Source of the DNA: Micromonospora sp. WMMD812
Lineage (GTDB): Bacteria; Actinomycetota; Actinomycetes; Mycobacteriales; Micromonosporaceae
DNA: 64,000 bases
Assembly: GCF_027497215.1 (NCBI RefSeq)
Contig: NZ_CP114904.1
Coordinates: 930,001-994,000 of the forward strand
Reading direction: 5' to 3'
The translations under genes were made by a program, and so were the position numbers. A model generated the notes under the pieces. The model saw only the letters and a list, made by a program, of their open reading frames with translations. It did not search any database and was not told where the DNA came from. Shown here piece by piece: positions 7,905 through 15,868 of the stretch (position 1 is the first letter of the stretch; every line of letters begins with the position of its first letter).

Positions 7905-7964
7905 GCCGTCACCGACCAGGCCGTCACTGACCAGGCCGTCACTGACCAGGCCGTCGCCGATCAG
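7905..7964. repeat. four tandem copies of a 15-base repeat
   Basis: Units at 7905, 7920, 7935 and 7950, each GCCGTCACTGACCAG or a close variant (units 2 and 3 identical, unit 1 differs at one base, unit 4 at two). They fill part of the 281-base gap between the convergent lycopene cyclase and GNAT genes. The 15-base period would keep a reading frame (AVTDQ repeated), but no supported gene covers it. Confidence 0.85.
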
Positions 7965-8141
7965 GCAGCCCGCCGCGTCGCCGAACCATCCCGGAGACGC
8001 CGCGGCCGTCGCCGACTGGGCGGCGGTCGGCCGGGAACGCCGCGAGCGGGCGGTCCCCGCACGCGAGTGGGCCCAGCCAGTTGGTGCCCTTGTCACTGAT
8101 CTCGCCGCCGCCGGACCGCCGGCCGCACCCGGCGAGGGTCC

Positions 8142-8672
8142 TCAGTCGACGGACGGTACGACCGGATCGGCGCCGGCCAGGGCCTGCAGCGCCGGACCGT
8201 CGAGGCGCAGCATCTCGATCTCGTCGAGGGAACGGGCCCGCAGCCGCCGGTAGAAGCGCAGCGCGGGATCGTTGGTCCGCAGGACCCACCACTTTATGCG
8301 GGCGCCGCCGCGGCTCACCGCCAGCTCGGCCAGATGGGCGAGCAGCGTCCGCCCGAGCCCGCCGCCCCGCCACTCCGGCCGGACGTACAGGTCCTCCAGG
8401 TGGATGCCGGGGCGGCCGAGCACCGTGCTGTAGGTCGGGTAGAAGAGGGCGAACCCGACCGGCTCGTCGCCGACCGTCGCCACCACCGCCTCGGCGACCG
8501 GCCTCGGCCCGAACAGCGCCGCGCCGACATCCGCCGGCCGCGCGCTGACCTCGCCGGGAAAGTCCTCCGCCGCGGCCAACTCGACGATGAACCGGTGCAG
8601 CACGGGCACGTCGGGCGGTTCCGCCGGCCGGATCACCACCGGCGTGGCCCGGGTGGCCTCGCCGTCGATCAC
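8142..8672 (-). CDS. GNAT-family N-acetyltransferase (SSAT-like)
   Basis: 176 residues from GTG 8672, preceded by GGAGGCAGG; the longer open frame upstream overlaps the serine hydrolase gene and is not used. Motif A of the GNAT fold is clear in LEDLYVRPEWRGGGLGRTLLAHLAELA (acetyl-CoA loop RGGGLG), and motif B in WWVLRTNDPALRFYRRLRA. The order and the IHLEDLYV strand resemble diamine/spermidine acetyltransferases, but the acceptor is unknown. The start overlaps the stop of the upstream serine hydrolase gene by 4 bases (GTGA), so the two are translated together. Confidence 0.88.
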   Translation of the reverse strand: MIDGEATRATPVVIRPAEPPDVPVLHRFIVELAAAEDFPGEVSARPADVGAALFGPRPVAEAVVATVGDEPVGFALFYPTYSTVLGRPGIHLEDLYVRPEWRGGGLGRTLLAHLAELAVSRGGARIKWWVLRTNDPALRFYRRLRARSLDEIEMLRLDGPALQALAGADPVVPSVD

Positions 8673-9805
8673 CCTGCCTCCACGTCCGTCGCCGGCCGCG
8701 GAGACCGGGCCGCGACGGCGTCGCGGATCCGCGTGCGCAGTTCCTCCATCGGGTCGCCGTCGCCCACCGACAGCCGCGTCTTCGTCGCGGCCACCGTCAG
8801 TCCGAGTTCCGGATAGGCGTACGCGATGCTGCCGCCGCTGCCGGACGCCCCGAACGCGCCGTCGGGCTCGACCGCGTACCCCAGCCCCCAGGTCGCCTCC
8901 TGCCCGAAGACCCACTCGGGCCCGGGCGCCGCCGGTGTGACGACCTCCCGCAGCCGTCGCGGCGAGATCAGCCGTACGCCGTCCACCCCGCCGATGAGCG
9001 CGGCGAACATCCGGGCGACCGCGCGGGCCGTCATCGTGCCGGTCGCCGGCACGTCGGCGGCGAGGAAGTCCCGGCGGCGGCCGACCTCCGCACCGGGCCG
9101 CACGCCGGGCGGTGCGACGCGGTCGAAGTTCGGCAGGGTGGCGGCGACCTGGTCGAACAGCGCGGACAGGTTGCCGTCACGCACCGGGGCGATCCGGTCC
9201 AGGTCTGCGGCCGGTACGCCGAGGAACAGCTCGCCGGCGACGCCGAGCGGCCCGGCCACCTCCTCGGCCAGCACCTGCGAGATGCGCCGGCCGGTGACGC
9301 GGCGGACCGTCTCGCCAACGAGCCAGCCGAACGTCCAGGCGTGGTACGCCTTCAGCTCACCGGGCGGCGCGATCGGTTCGGTGTCCGCGATGATCGCGCA
9401 CATCCGGTCCCAGTCGGTGAAGTCCTCGACGGTGGTGTCGGCCGGCAGGGTGGGCACCCCGGCGGTGTGGGTGAGCACGTGCCGCAGGGTGATCCCCTCC
9501 TTGCCGTGCCGGGCGAACTCCGGCCACACCTCGGCCAACCGTAGGTCGTAGTCCAGCCGGCCCTGCTCGGCCAGCACGTGCGCCACGGTGGACGTCAGAC
9601 CCTTGCCGGTGGACACGCTCCAGATCGGCATGTCGCCGGTGAGCGGCCGGCCGGTGTCCGGGTCGGAAACCCCCGCCTCGGCCTCGACGATCGCCCGCCC
9701 GTCGAGGTATGCGGCGACCTGCACGCCGGTCTCCCGGCCGGACGCGACCAGGCCGTCGATCGTCTTTCGCACCTCGGCCCGCAGGCCGTCCCACTCAGCG
9801 CCCAT
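8669..9805 (-). CDS. serine hydrolase of the beta-lactamase (class C/EstB) fold
   Basis: 378 residues from ATG 9805. The active-site SxxK is S65-T-G-K68 (PIWSVSTGKGL) and the second motif is Y154-H-A in LKAYHAWTFGWLVGE, the pattern of EstB-type esterases and D-aminopeptidases more than of true penicillinases. The C-terminal part carries WGLGYAVEPDGAFGASGSGGSIAYAYPELGLTVA, in place of the KTG loop. No signal peptide or membrane helix is present, so a cytosolic esterase or peptidase is most likely. Forms a two-gene unit with the GNAT gene downstream (4-base overlap). Confidence 0.88.
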   Translation of the reverse strand: MGAEWDGLRAEVRKTIDGLVASGRETGVQVAAYLDGRAIVEAEAGVSDPDTGRPLTGDMPIWSVSTGKGLTSTVAHVLAEQGRLDYDLRLAEVWPEFARHGKEGITLRHVLTHTAGVPTLPADTTVEDFTDWDRMCAIIADTEPIAPPGELKAYHAWTFGWLVGETVRRVTGRRISQVLAEEVAGPLGVAGELFLGVPAADLDRIAPVRDGNLSALFDQVAATLPNFDRVAPPGVRPGAEVGRRRDFLAADVPATGTMTARAVARMFAALIGGVDGVRLISPRRLREVVTPAAPGPEWVFGQEATWGLGYAVEPDGAFGASGSGGSIAYAYPELGLTVAATKTRLSVGDGDPMEELRTRIRDAVAARSPRPATDVEAG

Positions 9806-9960
9806 GGTGATCAACCCTGCCAGAGCGGCCCGGAACCCGGCGCGGCAATTTCGTCCGCCGCTTCGGCTGTCCAGATCCGGGTGGTGGTGCGGCCGGTCGG
9901 ACCGGCATGCCGCTCGGCGCGGGGGGCCGGCCGGGCGGTTCCGGCGCTATCCTCGGCCGG

Positions 9961-10431
9961 ATGGACCTCGATGATCTTCCCCGCGCCGAGTTCGCGTTCC
10001 CCGGCCCGCTGCGGGACCGGCTCGTGGCGGCCATCCTCGCCGGGACGAAGACCTCGACCAGCAGCCTGGTGCTCGGTTACGAACGCGAGGGCGAGCCGTT
10101 GCCCCGCGTCGGCCAGCGGTCGGTGGTGGTGGACTCCGCGGACCGCCCGGTCGCGGTGATCGAGACGACCGAGGTGCGGGTGCTCCGGCTCGCGGACGTT
10201 GACCTGCAGCATGCCCTCGACGAGGGCGAGGGCGACGAGTCGGTGGCCGGGTGGCGGGCCGGGCACGAGGCGTTCTGGCATAGCCCCGAGGTGCGCGACG
10301 AGCTCGGTGACCCGGACTTCACCGTGGACGACGACACCCTCGTGCTCGCCGAACGGTTCCGGGTGGTGCGGCACATCGACGCGGAGCGCGTTCACTCGGG
10401 GCCGGACGGTGCGACACCCGGCGGGTCGTAG
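9961..10431 (+). CDS. ASCH-domain protein
   Basis: 156 residues from ATG 9961; the frame opens earlier but MDLDDLPRAEFAFPGPLRDRLVAAILAGTKTSTSSL is the expected start of the family. The ASCH (PUA-like) barrel is recognisable from GTKTSTSSLV, the strand RSVVVDSADRPVAVIETTEVRVLRLADVD, HALDEGEGDESVAGWRAGHEAFW, and FRVVRHIDA. ASCH proteins bind RNA or nucleosides; some bacterial members are N4-acetylcytidine amidohydrolases or RNases (established for YqfB and ZmASCH). Which applies here cannot be told. Divergent in position from the serine hydrolase; 46 bases before RNase HI in the same direction. Confidence 0.85.
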   Translation: MDLDDLPRAEFAFPGPLRDRLVAAILAGTKTSTSSLVLGYEREGEPLPRVGQRSVVVDSADRPVAVIETTEVRVLRLADVDLQHALDEGEGDESVAGWRAGHEAFWHSPEVRDELGDPDFTVDDDTLVLAERFRVVRHIDAERVHSGPDGATPGGS

Positions 10432-10477
10432 GGCCCCGGCGACCCCCGACGACCGCGGCGCCCGGTAGGTTGCCGGC

Positions 10478-10948
10478 ATGGTGGACGCCGGCAGGGTGGT
10501 GCGGATCTGGACCGACGGTGCGTGCAGCGGTAACCCGGGGCCGGGCGGCTGGGGTGTGCTGCTGCGCTACGGCGACCACGAGCGGGAGTTGTGCGGGGGC
10601 GAGGCCACGCCGACCACCAACAACCGGATGGAGCTGATGGCCGCCATCCAGGCGCTGGAGAGCCTCACCCGGGCGGTCGCGGTGGAGCTGCACACCGACA
10701 GCACGTACGTGCGCAACGGCATCACGAGCTGGCTCGCCTCGTGGAAGCGCAACGGGTGGCGGACGGCGGCGAAGCAGCCGGTCAAGAACGCCGACCTGTG
10801 GCAGCGGCTGGAGGCGGCCTGCGCCCGGCACGAGGTCACCTGGCTGTGGGTGAAGGGGCACAACGGCCACCCGGAGAACGAGCGTGCCGACGCTCTGGCC
10901 AACCGTGGCATGACGGAGGCCCGGGCCGGGGTAGTGTCGGCCCGCTGA
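10478..10948 (+). CDS. rnhA: ribonuclease HI
   Basis: 156 residues, normal for a bacterial RNase HI. The four metal-binding acidic residues are D13 ([16 protein letters not shown]), E52 (NNRMEL), D74 (HTDSTYV) and D138 ([11 protein letters not shown]), with the catalytic histidine in VKGHNGH. It cleaves the RNA strand of RNA-DNA hybrids (R-loops, primers) in the cytosol. Start ATG 10478. It follows the ASCH gene by 46 bases and converges on a small acidic protein gene 10 bases beyond its stop. Confidence 0.95.
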   Translation: MVDAGRVVRIWTDGACSGNPGPGGWGVLLRYGDHERELCGGEATPTTNNRMELMAAIQALESLTRAVAVELHTDSTYVRNGITSWLASWKRNGWRTAAKQPVKNADLWQRLEAACARHEVTWLWVKGHNGHPENERADALANRGMTEARAGVVSAR

Positions 10949-10958
10949 CCGTCACCGG

Positions 10959-11204
10959 CTAGCGGGGTTTGCGCGTCGCGTCGGGGTGCCCGGGCATGCT
11001 GGAGCCCCCGCCGCTGCTTCCGGACGAGCCGCCCGCGACGCCTGACCCGTCGTCCTCGGTGACCAGGTCCGGCCGCACGTCGGTGTCGTCCGGCGGCGGC
11101 ACCTCGGTGTCCGCCTCCACCTGGACCAGCGGCCGCTCGCCGGCCTCGTCCTCGGCGTGCTCCGGGTCGACCGGCTGCACACCCTGCCGCGTTCTGAACC
11201 CCAC
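10959..11204 (-). CDS. small acidic, Ser/Gly-tailed hypothetical protein
   Basis: 81 residues from GTG 11204 with GGGGGAGG five bases upstream; the ORF can extend to 11225 but without a ribosome site. The protein begins GFRTRQGVQPVDPEHAEDEAGERPLVQVEADTEVPPPDD and ends in a Gly/Ser-rich tail. It is strongly acidic, has no hydrophobic core segment and is probably disordered. Similar short proteins are common in Micromonospora genomes (from memory); no function is known. Convergent with rnhA. Confidence 0.65.
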   Translation of the reverse strand: MGFRTRQGVQPVDPEHAEDEAGERPLVQVEADTEVPPPDDTDVRPDLVTEDDGSGVAGGSSGSSGGGSSMPGHPDATRKPR

Positions 11205-11375
11205 GGTCGCCTCCCCCGTCCGCACCCTGTCCGGTCGGGGCTGGCTACCCGGCGGAAAAGGGGCGAAACGTCAGCTGGCGGGCCGGCCCCCACGCAGGTC
11301 GTGTGCCGACCCGCGTCGCGTCGATCGTTGGCGGCTCGGCGTGCCCACCCCCGGGCGTGTCGGGTCGGTGCGCCG

Positions 11376-12287
11376 TCAACGATCGGGTTGCGCCCGACCA
11401 CGGCCGCGCTGGACACGGTGGGCCCGGCGTACCGGGGTGAGGGGCAGGGCCGTCCAGTGCCCGGGGCGGGTGAGCCACGTCGGAAGCCCGGTCCGGGCGT
11501 CGCCGCGCGCGGCGTCGAGCTGAGACTGGTGCAGGAACAGGGCCCCGGAGAGGTCCGCGCCGCGCACATCCGCACCGCGCAGGTCGGCCCCGGTGAGGTC
11601 GGCCAGGCGCAGGTCGACCCCGCGCAGGTCGGCCCCGATCAGCAGGGCGCCGCGCAGGTTGGCCCGGCGCAGGTCGACCCCGCGCAGGTCCGCCCCGAAC
11701 AGCTGGGCGCCCCGGCGGTCCACGCCGGCCCGGCCGCCGCGGGCCCGGGCCGCGTCGCCGGCCCGCGACAGCAGGGCGTTGACCCGGTCGCGGTGGGCGG
11801 GCACGTCGAGCGCCAGCAACTCCTCCGGGCTGCCTGCGGTGAGCTGGACGGTGTCCGCGCGGGCCCGGTCGAGCGCGTCGCGCAGCGGGGCCGGCGGGTG
11901 CAGCGCCAGCGCCTCGGTCAGGTACCAGAGCAGCTCGTGCAGGGGTCGCATCACCGCGAAGGTGTCGAACATGACCGCGGCCGTCTCCGGGGCCGCCCGC
12001 CAGTCCCGGCCGCCGAAGGTCACCTGGGCGACCTGCTGCCCGGCGCCGAAGCAGTCGAAGACCGTGCAGCCGGGGAAGCCCCGGTCGCGCAGGTCGGCGT
12101 GGATGCCGCAGCGGTGGCCCGGGCCCAGGTGGGGGCAGGCCTGTCCGGCGGGCTTGTCGATGGCGAAGTCCGCGGAGGCCGCGAAGGCCGGTGCGACGCA
12201 GCAGATGCCGAAGCAGCGGGCGCAGTCGGCACGTAGGCCGTCCCGGCGGGGCGACGCCGGCGTCGCCGACGGAGAGCCTTCCGACAT
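11376..12287 (-). CDS. pentapeptide-repeat protein with N-terminal cysteine cluster
   Basis: 303 residues. Residues about 18-80 hold a cysteine-rich module: [10 protein letters not shown], then CPHL, CGIH and [14 protein letters not shown], a CxxCxxxCC start like the YkgJ-type metal-binding domain. Residues about 190-265 are pentapeptide repeats, A(D/N)LRG(V/A) units ([27 protein letters not shown]..., about 13 units), which fold as a right-handed beta-helix. The middle part is helical. Pentapeptide proteins can mimic DNA and protect gyrase, but that needs longer or specific helices and is not shown here. Start is ATG 12287. Same strand as, and 97 bases downstream of, the membrane gene at 12385-13497. 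Confidence 0.85.
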   Translation of the reverse strand: MSEGSPSATPASPRRDGLRADCARCFGICCVAPAFAASADFAIDKPAGQACPHLGPGHRCGIHADLRDRGFPGCTVFDCFGAGQQVAQVTFGGRDWRAAPETAAVMFDTFAVMRPLHELLWYLTEALALHPPAPLRDALDRARADTVQLTAGSPEELLALDVPAHRDRVNALLSRAGDAARARGGRAGVDRRGAQLFGADLRGVDLRRANLRGALLIGADLRGVDLRLADLTGADLRGADVRGADLSGALFLHQSQLDAARGDARTGLPTWLTRPGHWTALPLTPVRRAHRVQRGRGRAQPDR

Positions 12288-12384
12288 GCTGACCGAACTC
12301 CTGCCGATCCGTTGGGGGTGGCGCCCCGGCGTCGGGCGCGTTCCACCATTGTCCCGCCGGCCGGCGGTCGCCGACCGGGCGGGG

Positions 12385-13497
12385 TCACCGTCCGTGTGGG
12401 TCGGCGCCGGCGGGAGACCGGGGCCCGGACGCCCGCCCGTCGCCCGCGCGCTGCGGCAGGAGGCGCAGGATGGTCCGCTCTCCGTCGCCGGGCCCGTACT
12501 TCTGGTCGAAGAGCCGAGTCACCGGCACCGCCGCGCCGCGGTCGACGTCCGCCGCTTCCACGAGGGTGAACACCCCCGCCGCCGGGGCGGCCGTACGCGG
12601 CGGCAACTGCGCCCGAACGGTCAGCGGCCGGCTCAACCGGAACGCGCGACAGTCGATGTAGTGCTGCCCGTCCACCGCCACGTACGGCACCTGCACGTCG
12701 ACCACGTCCGAGTCGTCGTGGCGCAGCGTGACCGTGGTCGACCAGTAGTCGTCCAGGGACAGCGTGGCCTGCTCGTGCTCCCACAGCTCCTCGAACCGGG
12801 CGTGCACGAACCCACCCCACGGGCTGTCCATGTCCACCTCCAACTGCGGGACGTTGAAGGACAGCTTGCCGATCGGGAAGAACGAGATCAGCGCCTGCCC
12901 GTCCCACTGGTAGAGCTGGATGGACGGCGAGGCGTCGTAGATGCGGACCTGCAACCGGGGTTTCAGCTCCGGCGGCAGCGACTGCTGGAAGGCGGCCAGG
13001 TGTCGTAGGTTGGCCCGGATCTGCCGAGGCACGTTCACCCGCTGCCGCTCCAGCTCCTCGGAGCGCTGCTGGGCGGCGGTGCAGTCCGGGTCGAGCAGGA
13101 GCAACTGGACCTGCGCGCCGTGCTGGAGGGCCGCCCGGACGGCCGCCAGGGTGTCGTCCCGGTGTTTGTGCTCCAGCAGGATCGTCCAGGTGTCGAGAAT
13201 CCGTACCCGCCGCCCGCTGTGGTGCAGGCGCGCGACGAACGCCGCCTGGTCGAAGCTCAGATGCTCCTGGACCCGGGCCTTGCGGGCCTCCTCGAACAGC
13301 GGGTCGAAGATGACGTACGAGATCGCCGCGAGCACCACGCTGGCGCCCAGGTTGAGCAGCAGGTCGCTGAGGAAGCCGGTGCTGCGCCAGGCGGCCAGCA
13401 GCATCGCGGCGGCCACGCCGAGCAGTGCCCCGGCGACCACGAAGGCGCGCCGCTGCCGGGCCGTACGCCCCCGTCGCCAGCCACCCGCCCGCCGCAT
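12385..13497 (-). CDS. membrane-anchored PLD-like (DUF5919-like) protein
   Basis: 370 residues. Two membrane helices lie near the N-terminus (about 18-38 [20 protein letters not shown] and 43-65). The cytosolic part resembles a degenerate phospholipase D fold: [53 protein letters not shown] (like one PLD half) and [28 protein letters not shown]...[14 protein letters not shown] (like the other). The HKD motif of active PLD enzymes is not present. DUF5919-type domains look similar, but this match is from memory. The role is unknown. Divergent from the membrane protein at 13679, with a 181-base shared upstream region. Confidence 0.65.
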   Translation of the reverse strand: MRRAGGWRRGRTARQRRAFVVAGALLGVAAAMLLAAWRSTGFLSDLLLNLGASVVLAAISYVIFDPLFEEARKARVQEHLSFDQAAFVARLHHSGRRVRILDTWTILLEHKHRDDTLAAVRAALQHGAQVQLLLLDPDCTAAQQRSEELERQRVNVPRQIRANLRHLAAFQQSLPPELKPRLQVRIYDASPSIQLYQWDGQALISFFPIGKLSFNVPQLEVDMDSPWGGFVHARFEELWEHEQATLSLDDYWSTTVTLRHDDSDVVDVQVPYVAVDGQHYIDCRAFRLSRPLTVRAQLPPRTAAPAAGVFTLVEAADVDRGAAVPVTRLFDQKYGPGDGERTILRLLPQRAGDGRASGPRSPAGADPHGR

Positions 13498-13678
13498 CCC
13501 GGCCCCTCCGATCCCGCCCGACCCGGCCGGTGCCGGTGATCACCCTGGAGGACGGAAGGATACGTGCCCGCTTTGAAGCGCGCTGTCCCGTTCGCGACGA
13601 CGGCATTTCGCGCTCCGCCCGTCCGCCACCGCCGTATCGTGACGGTGACCGCAACGGGTCGACCACGAACGGCGAGGC

Positions 13679-14284
13679 ATGGACGACAGGGAACGCGAGC
13701 AGGCGCTGCTGACCGCCCTGACCACCGAGCACTTCGTGCTGCAGACCTCGCGCAGCGCGACCGTCACCGAGTCGGTGGGCCGGGCGACCGTCTTCCTGTC
13801 CCTGCTCTCCGCCACGCTGATCGGGCTCGGCTTCGTCGCCAGCAACGACGCGCTGGTGGCGCCGTACCTCGCGGCGGTGCTGCCGACCCTGCTCGTCACC
13901 GGAGCGTTCACGTTTCTGCGGCTGGTGCAGAACATGGTGGAGAACGAGGTCGATCTCGAGCGGATCCAGCGCATCCGGGCCTATTACCACCACCGGCTCG
14001 CCGGTGGCGCCGACTTCTTCGCTGACGCGCTGCAGGGCGAGGGCGCCGGGGGGCCGACCTGGGCGGCGGTCGGCAACCGGCCGAGGCGGGCGCAGTTGCT
14101 GCTGACCACGGCGGCCATGGTGGGCGCGGTGAACGCGCTTCTGGCGGGCCTGGGCGTCACCCTGCTGGTCGGGCTCGCGGGGCTGTCGCCGGGGTTCGCG
14201 ATCGGCATCGGCGCCGTCGTCGCGGTGCTGGCCTTCGTCGCCGAGTTCGCGTACGTCAATCGCCGGTCGATCTCCATCCCGTAG
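13679..14284 (+). CDS. four-helix membrane protein of unknown function
   Basis: 201 residues starting ATG 13679 (MDDREREQALLTALTTEHFVLQTSR). Two pairs of membrane helices: about 37-57 (TVFLSLLSATLIGLGFVAS) and 62-80 (YLAAVLPTLLVTGAFTFL), then an amphipathic stretch VENEVDLERIQRIRAYYHHRL, then about 139-161 and 167-189. The paired-helix plus helical linker plan resembles membrane effectors found beside nucleotide-signal systems, but no cyclase or sensor gene is adjacent, so that is only a hint. Divergent from the PLD-like membrane gene. Confidence 0.65.
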   Translation: MDDREREQALLTALTTEHFVLQTSRSATVTESVGRATVFLSLLSATLIGLGFVASNDALVAPYLAAVLPTLLVTGAFTFLRLVQNMVENEVDLERIQRIRAYYHHRLAGGADFFADALQGEGAGGPTWAAVGNRPRRAQLLLTTAAMVGAVNALLAGLGVTLLVGLAGLSPGFAIGIGAVVAVLAFVAEFAYVNRRSISIP

Positions 14285-14359
14285 CGGGCCGCGCACGGCC
14301 GGGCGGAGCGACCGCCGGGCGCGGCGCCCGCGAGAGCACGGGCGCCGCGCGGGGAGGGG

Positions 14360-14767
14360 TCAGAAGGCGAACAGGTCGCCGGTCTCCCGTAGCAGCACGC
14401 AGCGGTTGGCGTACGTCTTCGAGTACGTCACCGGCCGCTCTCCCCAGAAGCCGAGCGCGCGGACGGTGACCGGTGCGTACTCCAGGGTGCAGAGCGTGTC
14501 GGGGTCGAGATTCAGCGTGGCGAGGTCGCCGTCGACGTGGGCGAGGGCGCCGCAGGCGGCCGGCGCGGCCGGGTGGTCACCGCCGCTCGGGCCGCACAGC
14601 AGCACGCTGGCCCGGGGCGTGGCCGTGGCCGGCTGCACCGTGAGCAGCAGCGCCGACGCCGGATGGCCGGTGTGGGCGGCGGCGGGCCGCGCCGCCCCGG
14701 CGGTCAGCCCGCCGGCGAGGAGGAGGGTGGCCGCGACGAACGCGGCGATCCGCTGGGCGAAGGGCAT
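14360..14767 (-). CDS. secreted subtilisin inhibitor (SSI family)
   Basis: 135 residues from ATG 14767 (GGAAGGA upstream); the longer frame to 14878 lacks a signal. The signal peptide is MPFAQRIAAFVAATLLLAGG to about AAA30. The mature part matches the SSI signature C-x-P-(x)-G-x-H-P-x4-A-C in CGPSGGDHPAAPAACGAL, with four cysteines forming two disulfides (C58/C72 and C93/C-near-end NRC). The reactive loop C93-T-L-E-Y-A-P aligns with C-P-M-V-Y-D-P of Streptomyces SSI, so P1 is Leu95 and P1' Glu96, suggesting inhibition of subtilisin- or chymotrypsin-like proteases. It ends FAF as the family does. It acts outside the cell, and stands alone. Confidence 0.92.
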   Translation of the reverse strand: MPFAQRIAAFVAATLLLAGGLTAGAARPAAAHTGHPASALLLTVQPATATPRASVLLCGPSGGDHPAAPAACGALAHVDGDLATLNLDPDTLCTLEYAPVTVRALGFWGERPVTYSKTYANRCVLLRETGDLFAF

Positions 14768-14881
14768 GGTGTGTCCTTCCGTCGGGGCCCCGGGTGTGGG
14801 GCCGGTCGGCGGCCCGGCGTCGTGCGCCCGGACCGACGACCACCCTAAGTGGACACTGTGAATCCCCTGCGTCACCAACTG

Positions 14882-15697
14882 TTACGTCGGTTCGACCCGC
14901 CGCCAGTCGTTCGCGGTCAGCGAGTTGGCCTGCGGGCCCATCATCAGCATGCCGCCGTCGACCGGCCAGGAGGCGCCGGTCACGTACGCGGCGGCGGGGG
15001 AGGCGAGCAGCGCGACCACTGCGGCCACCTCCCGGGCGTCGCCCGGCCGCCCGACCGGCACGCCCGGCCGCTCCTGGGTGAACGGGTCCACGTCCTCCTG
15101 GCCGGTCATCGGCGTCGCGATCTCGCCGGGGGCGACCGCGTTGACGGTGATCCCGTCCGCGGCCAGTTCCTGGGCCATGACCTTGGTGAGCAGCCCGAGC
15201 CCGCCCTTCGCCGCGCAGTACGCGGCCGAGCCGACCCGTGGCGCGTGCTCGTGCACGCTGGTGATGTTGACGATCCGTCCTCCGGTCCCGGCGGCCCGCA
15301 TCCGCCGCGCCGCCCGCTGGCCGCAGAGGAACGGCCCGTCGAGGTCCACCGACAGCACGGTCCGCCACCGCTCCCAGTCGGTGTCGACGAAGGGCACGGA
15401 GGCGCCGGTTCCGGCGTTGTTCACCAGGACTCCGAGGCCGCCCAGCCGGTCCGCCAGATCGTCGATCACGTCGGCCGCACCCGGCAGTCGGGTCAGGTCC
15501 ATCTCGGCGACCTCGCAGCGCCGGCCGGCGGCGTGCACCTCGGCGGCCGTCCGCTCCGCGCCGTCGGGGTCGCCGTACCAGGTGATGCCGATGTCGAAGC
15601 CGGCCTCCGCGAGGGCCACCGCGCAGGCCTTGCCGATGCCGGAATCCGCGCCGGTGACGATCGCGAGCCGCGGAAAGTGCTCATAGCGTGCGGGCAT
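14882..15697 (-). CDS. short-chain dehydrogenase/reductase (SDR)
   Basis: 271 residues. Rossmann cofactor motif T15-GADSGIG22, then N93-N-A-G96, and the catalytic triad S147 (ITSVHEHAP), Y160 and K164 (SAAYCAAKGG). The C-terminal GRPGDAREVAAVVALLASPAAAYVTGASWPVDGGM is typical of the classical SDR family. The pattern resembles glucose 1-dehydrogenase/FabG-like NAD(P)-dependent enzymes, and an Asp-rich loop (WYGDPDGAERT) after beta-2 leaves the NAD versus NADP preference unclear. Substrate is unknown. Start is ATG 15697; divergent from the secreted beta-propeller gene 171 bases away. Confidence 0.92.
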   Translation of the reverse strand: MPARYEHFPRLAIVTGADSGIGKACAVALAEAGFDIGITWYGDPDGAERTAAEVHAAGRRCEVAEMDLTRLPGAADVIDDLADRLGGLGVLVNNAGTGASVPFVDTDWERWRTVLSVDLDGPFLCGQRAARRMRAAGTGGRIVNITSVHEHAPRVGSAAYCAAKGGLGLLTKVMAQELAADGITVNAVAPGEIATPMTGQEDVDPFTQERPGVPVGRPGDAREVAAVVALLASPAAAYVTGASWPVDGGMLMMGPQANSLTANDWRRVEPT

Positions 15698-15868
15698 GGC
15701 GGCGCAATACCCGTCCTATGCGAATGCAACCATACGTCGATCCGCGTCCATGCAGGGGATTGTCGTCGTCGATGCGCTCTGCCATATTTCTGCTGGACGC
15801 TGCCAGTGACGGTCGCCAATCCGGGGTACCGCGCTGCGGCGACGCCTCCATTCCCGGGAGGGACCCTC

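Noticed and set aside
7905..7964. CRISPR-like repeats
   Set aside because: Units are directly adjacent with no spacers and only four copies; plain tandem repeat.
12020..14296. 758-residue minus-strand ORF
   Set aside because: Crosses the pentapeptide, PLD-like and four-helix genes in other frames with Arg/Gly/Pro-rich sequence; no domain.
14849..15868. upstream extension of the beta-propeller ORF
   Set aside because: Antisense to the SDR gene, and the GTG at 15869 has a good ribosome site and gives a signal peptide.
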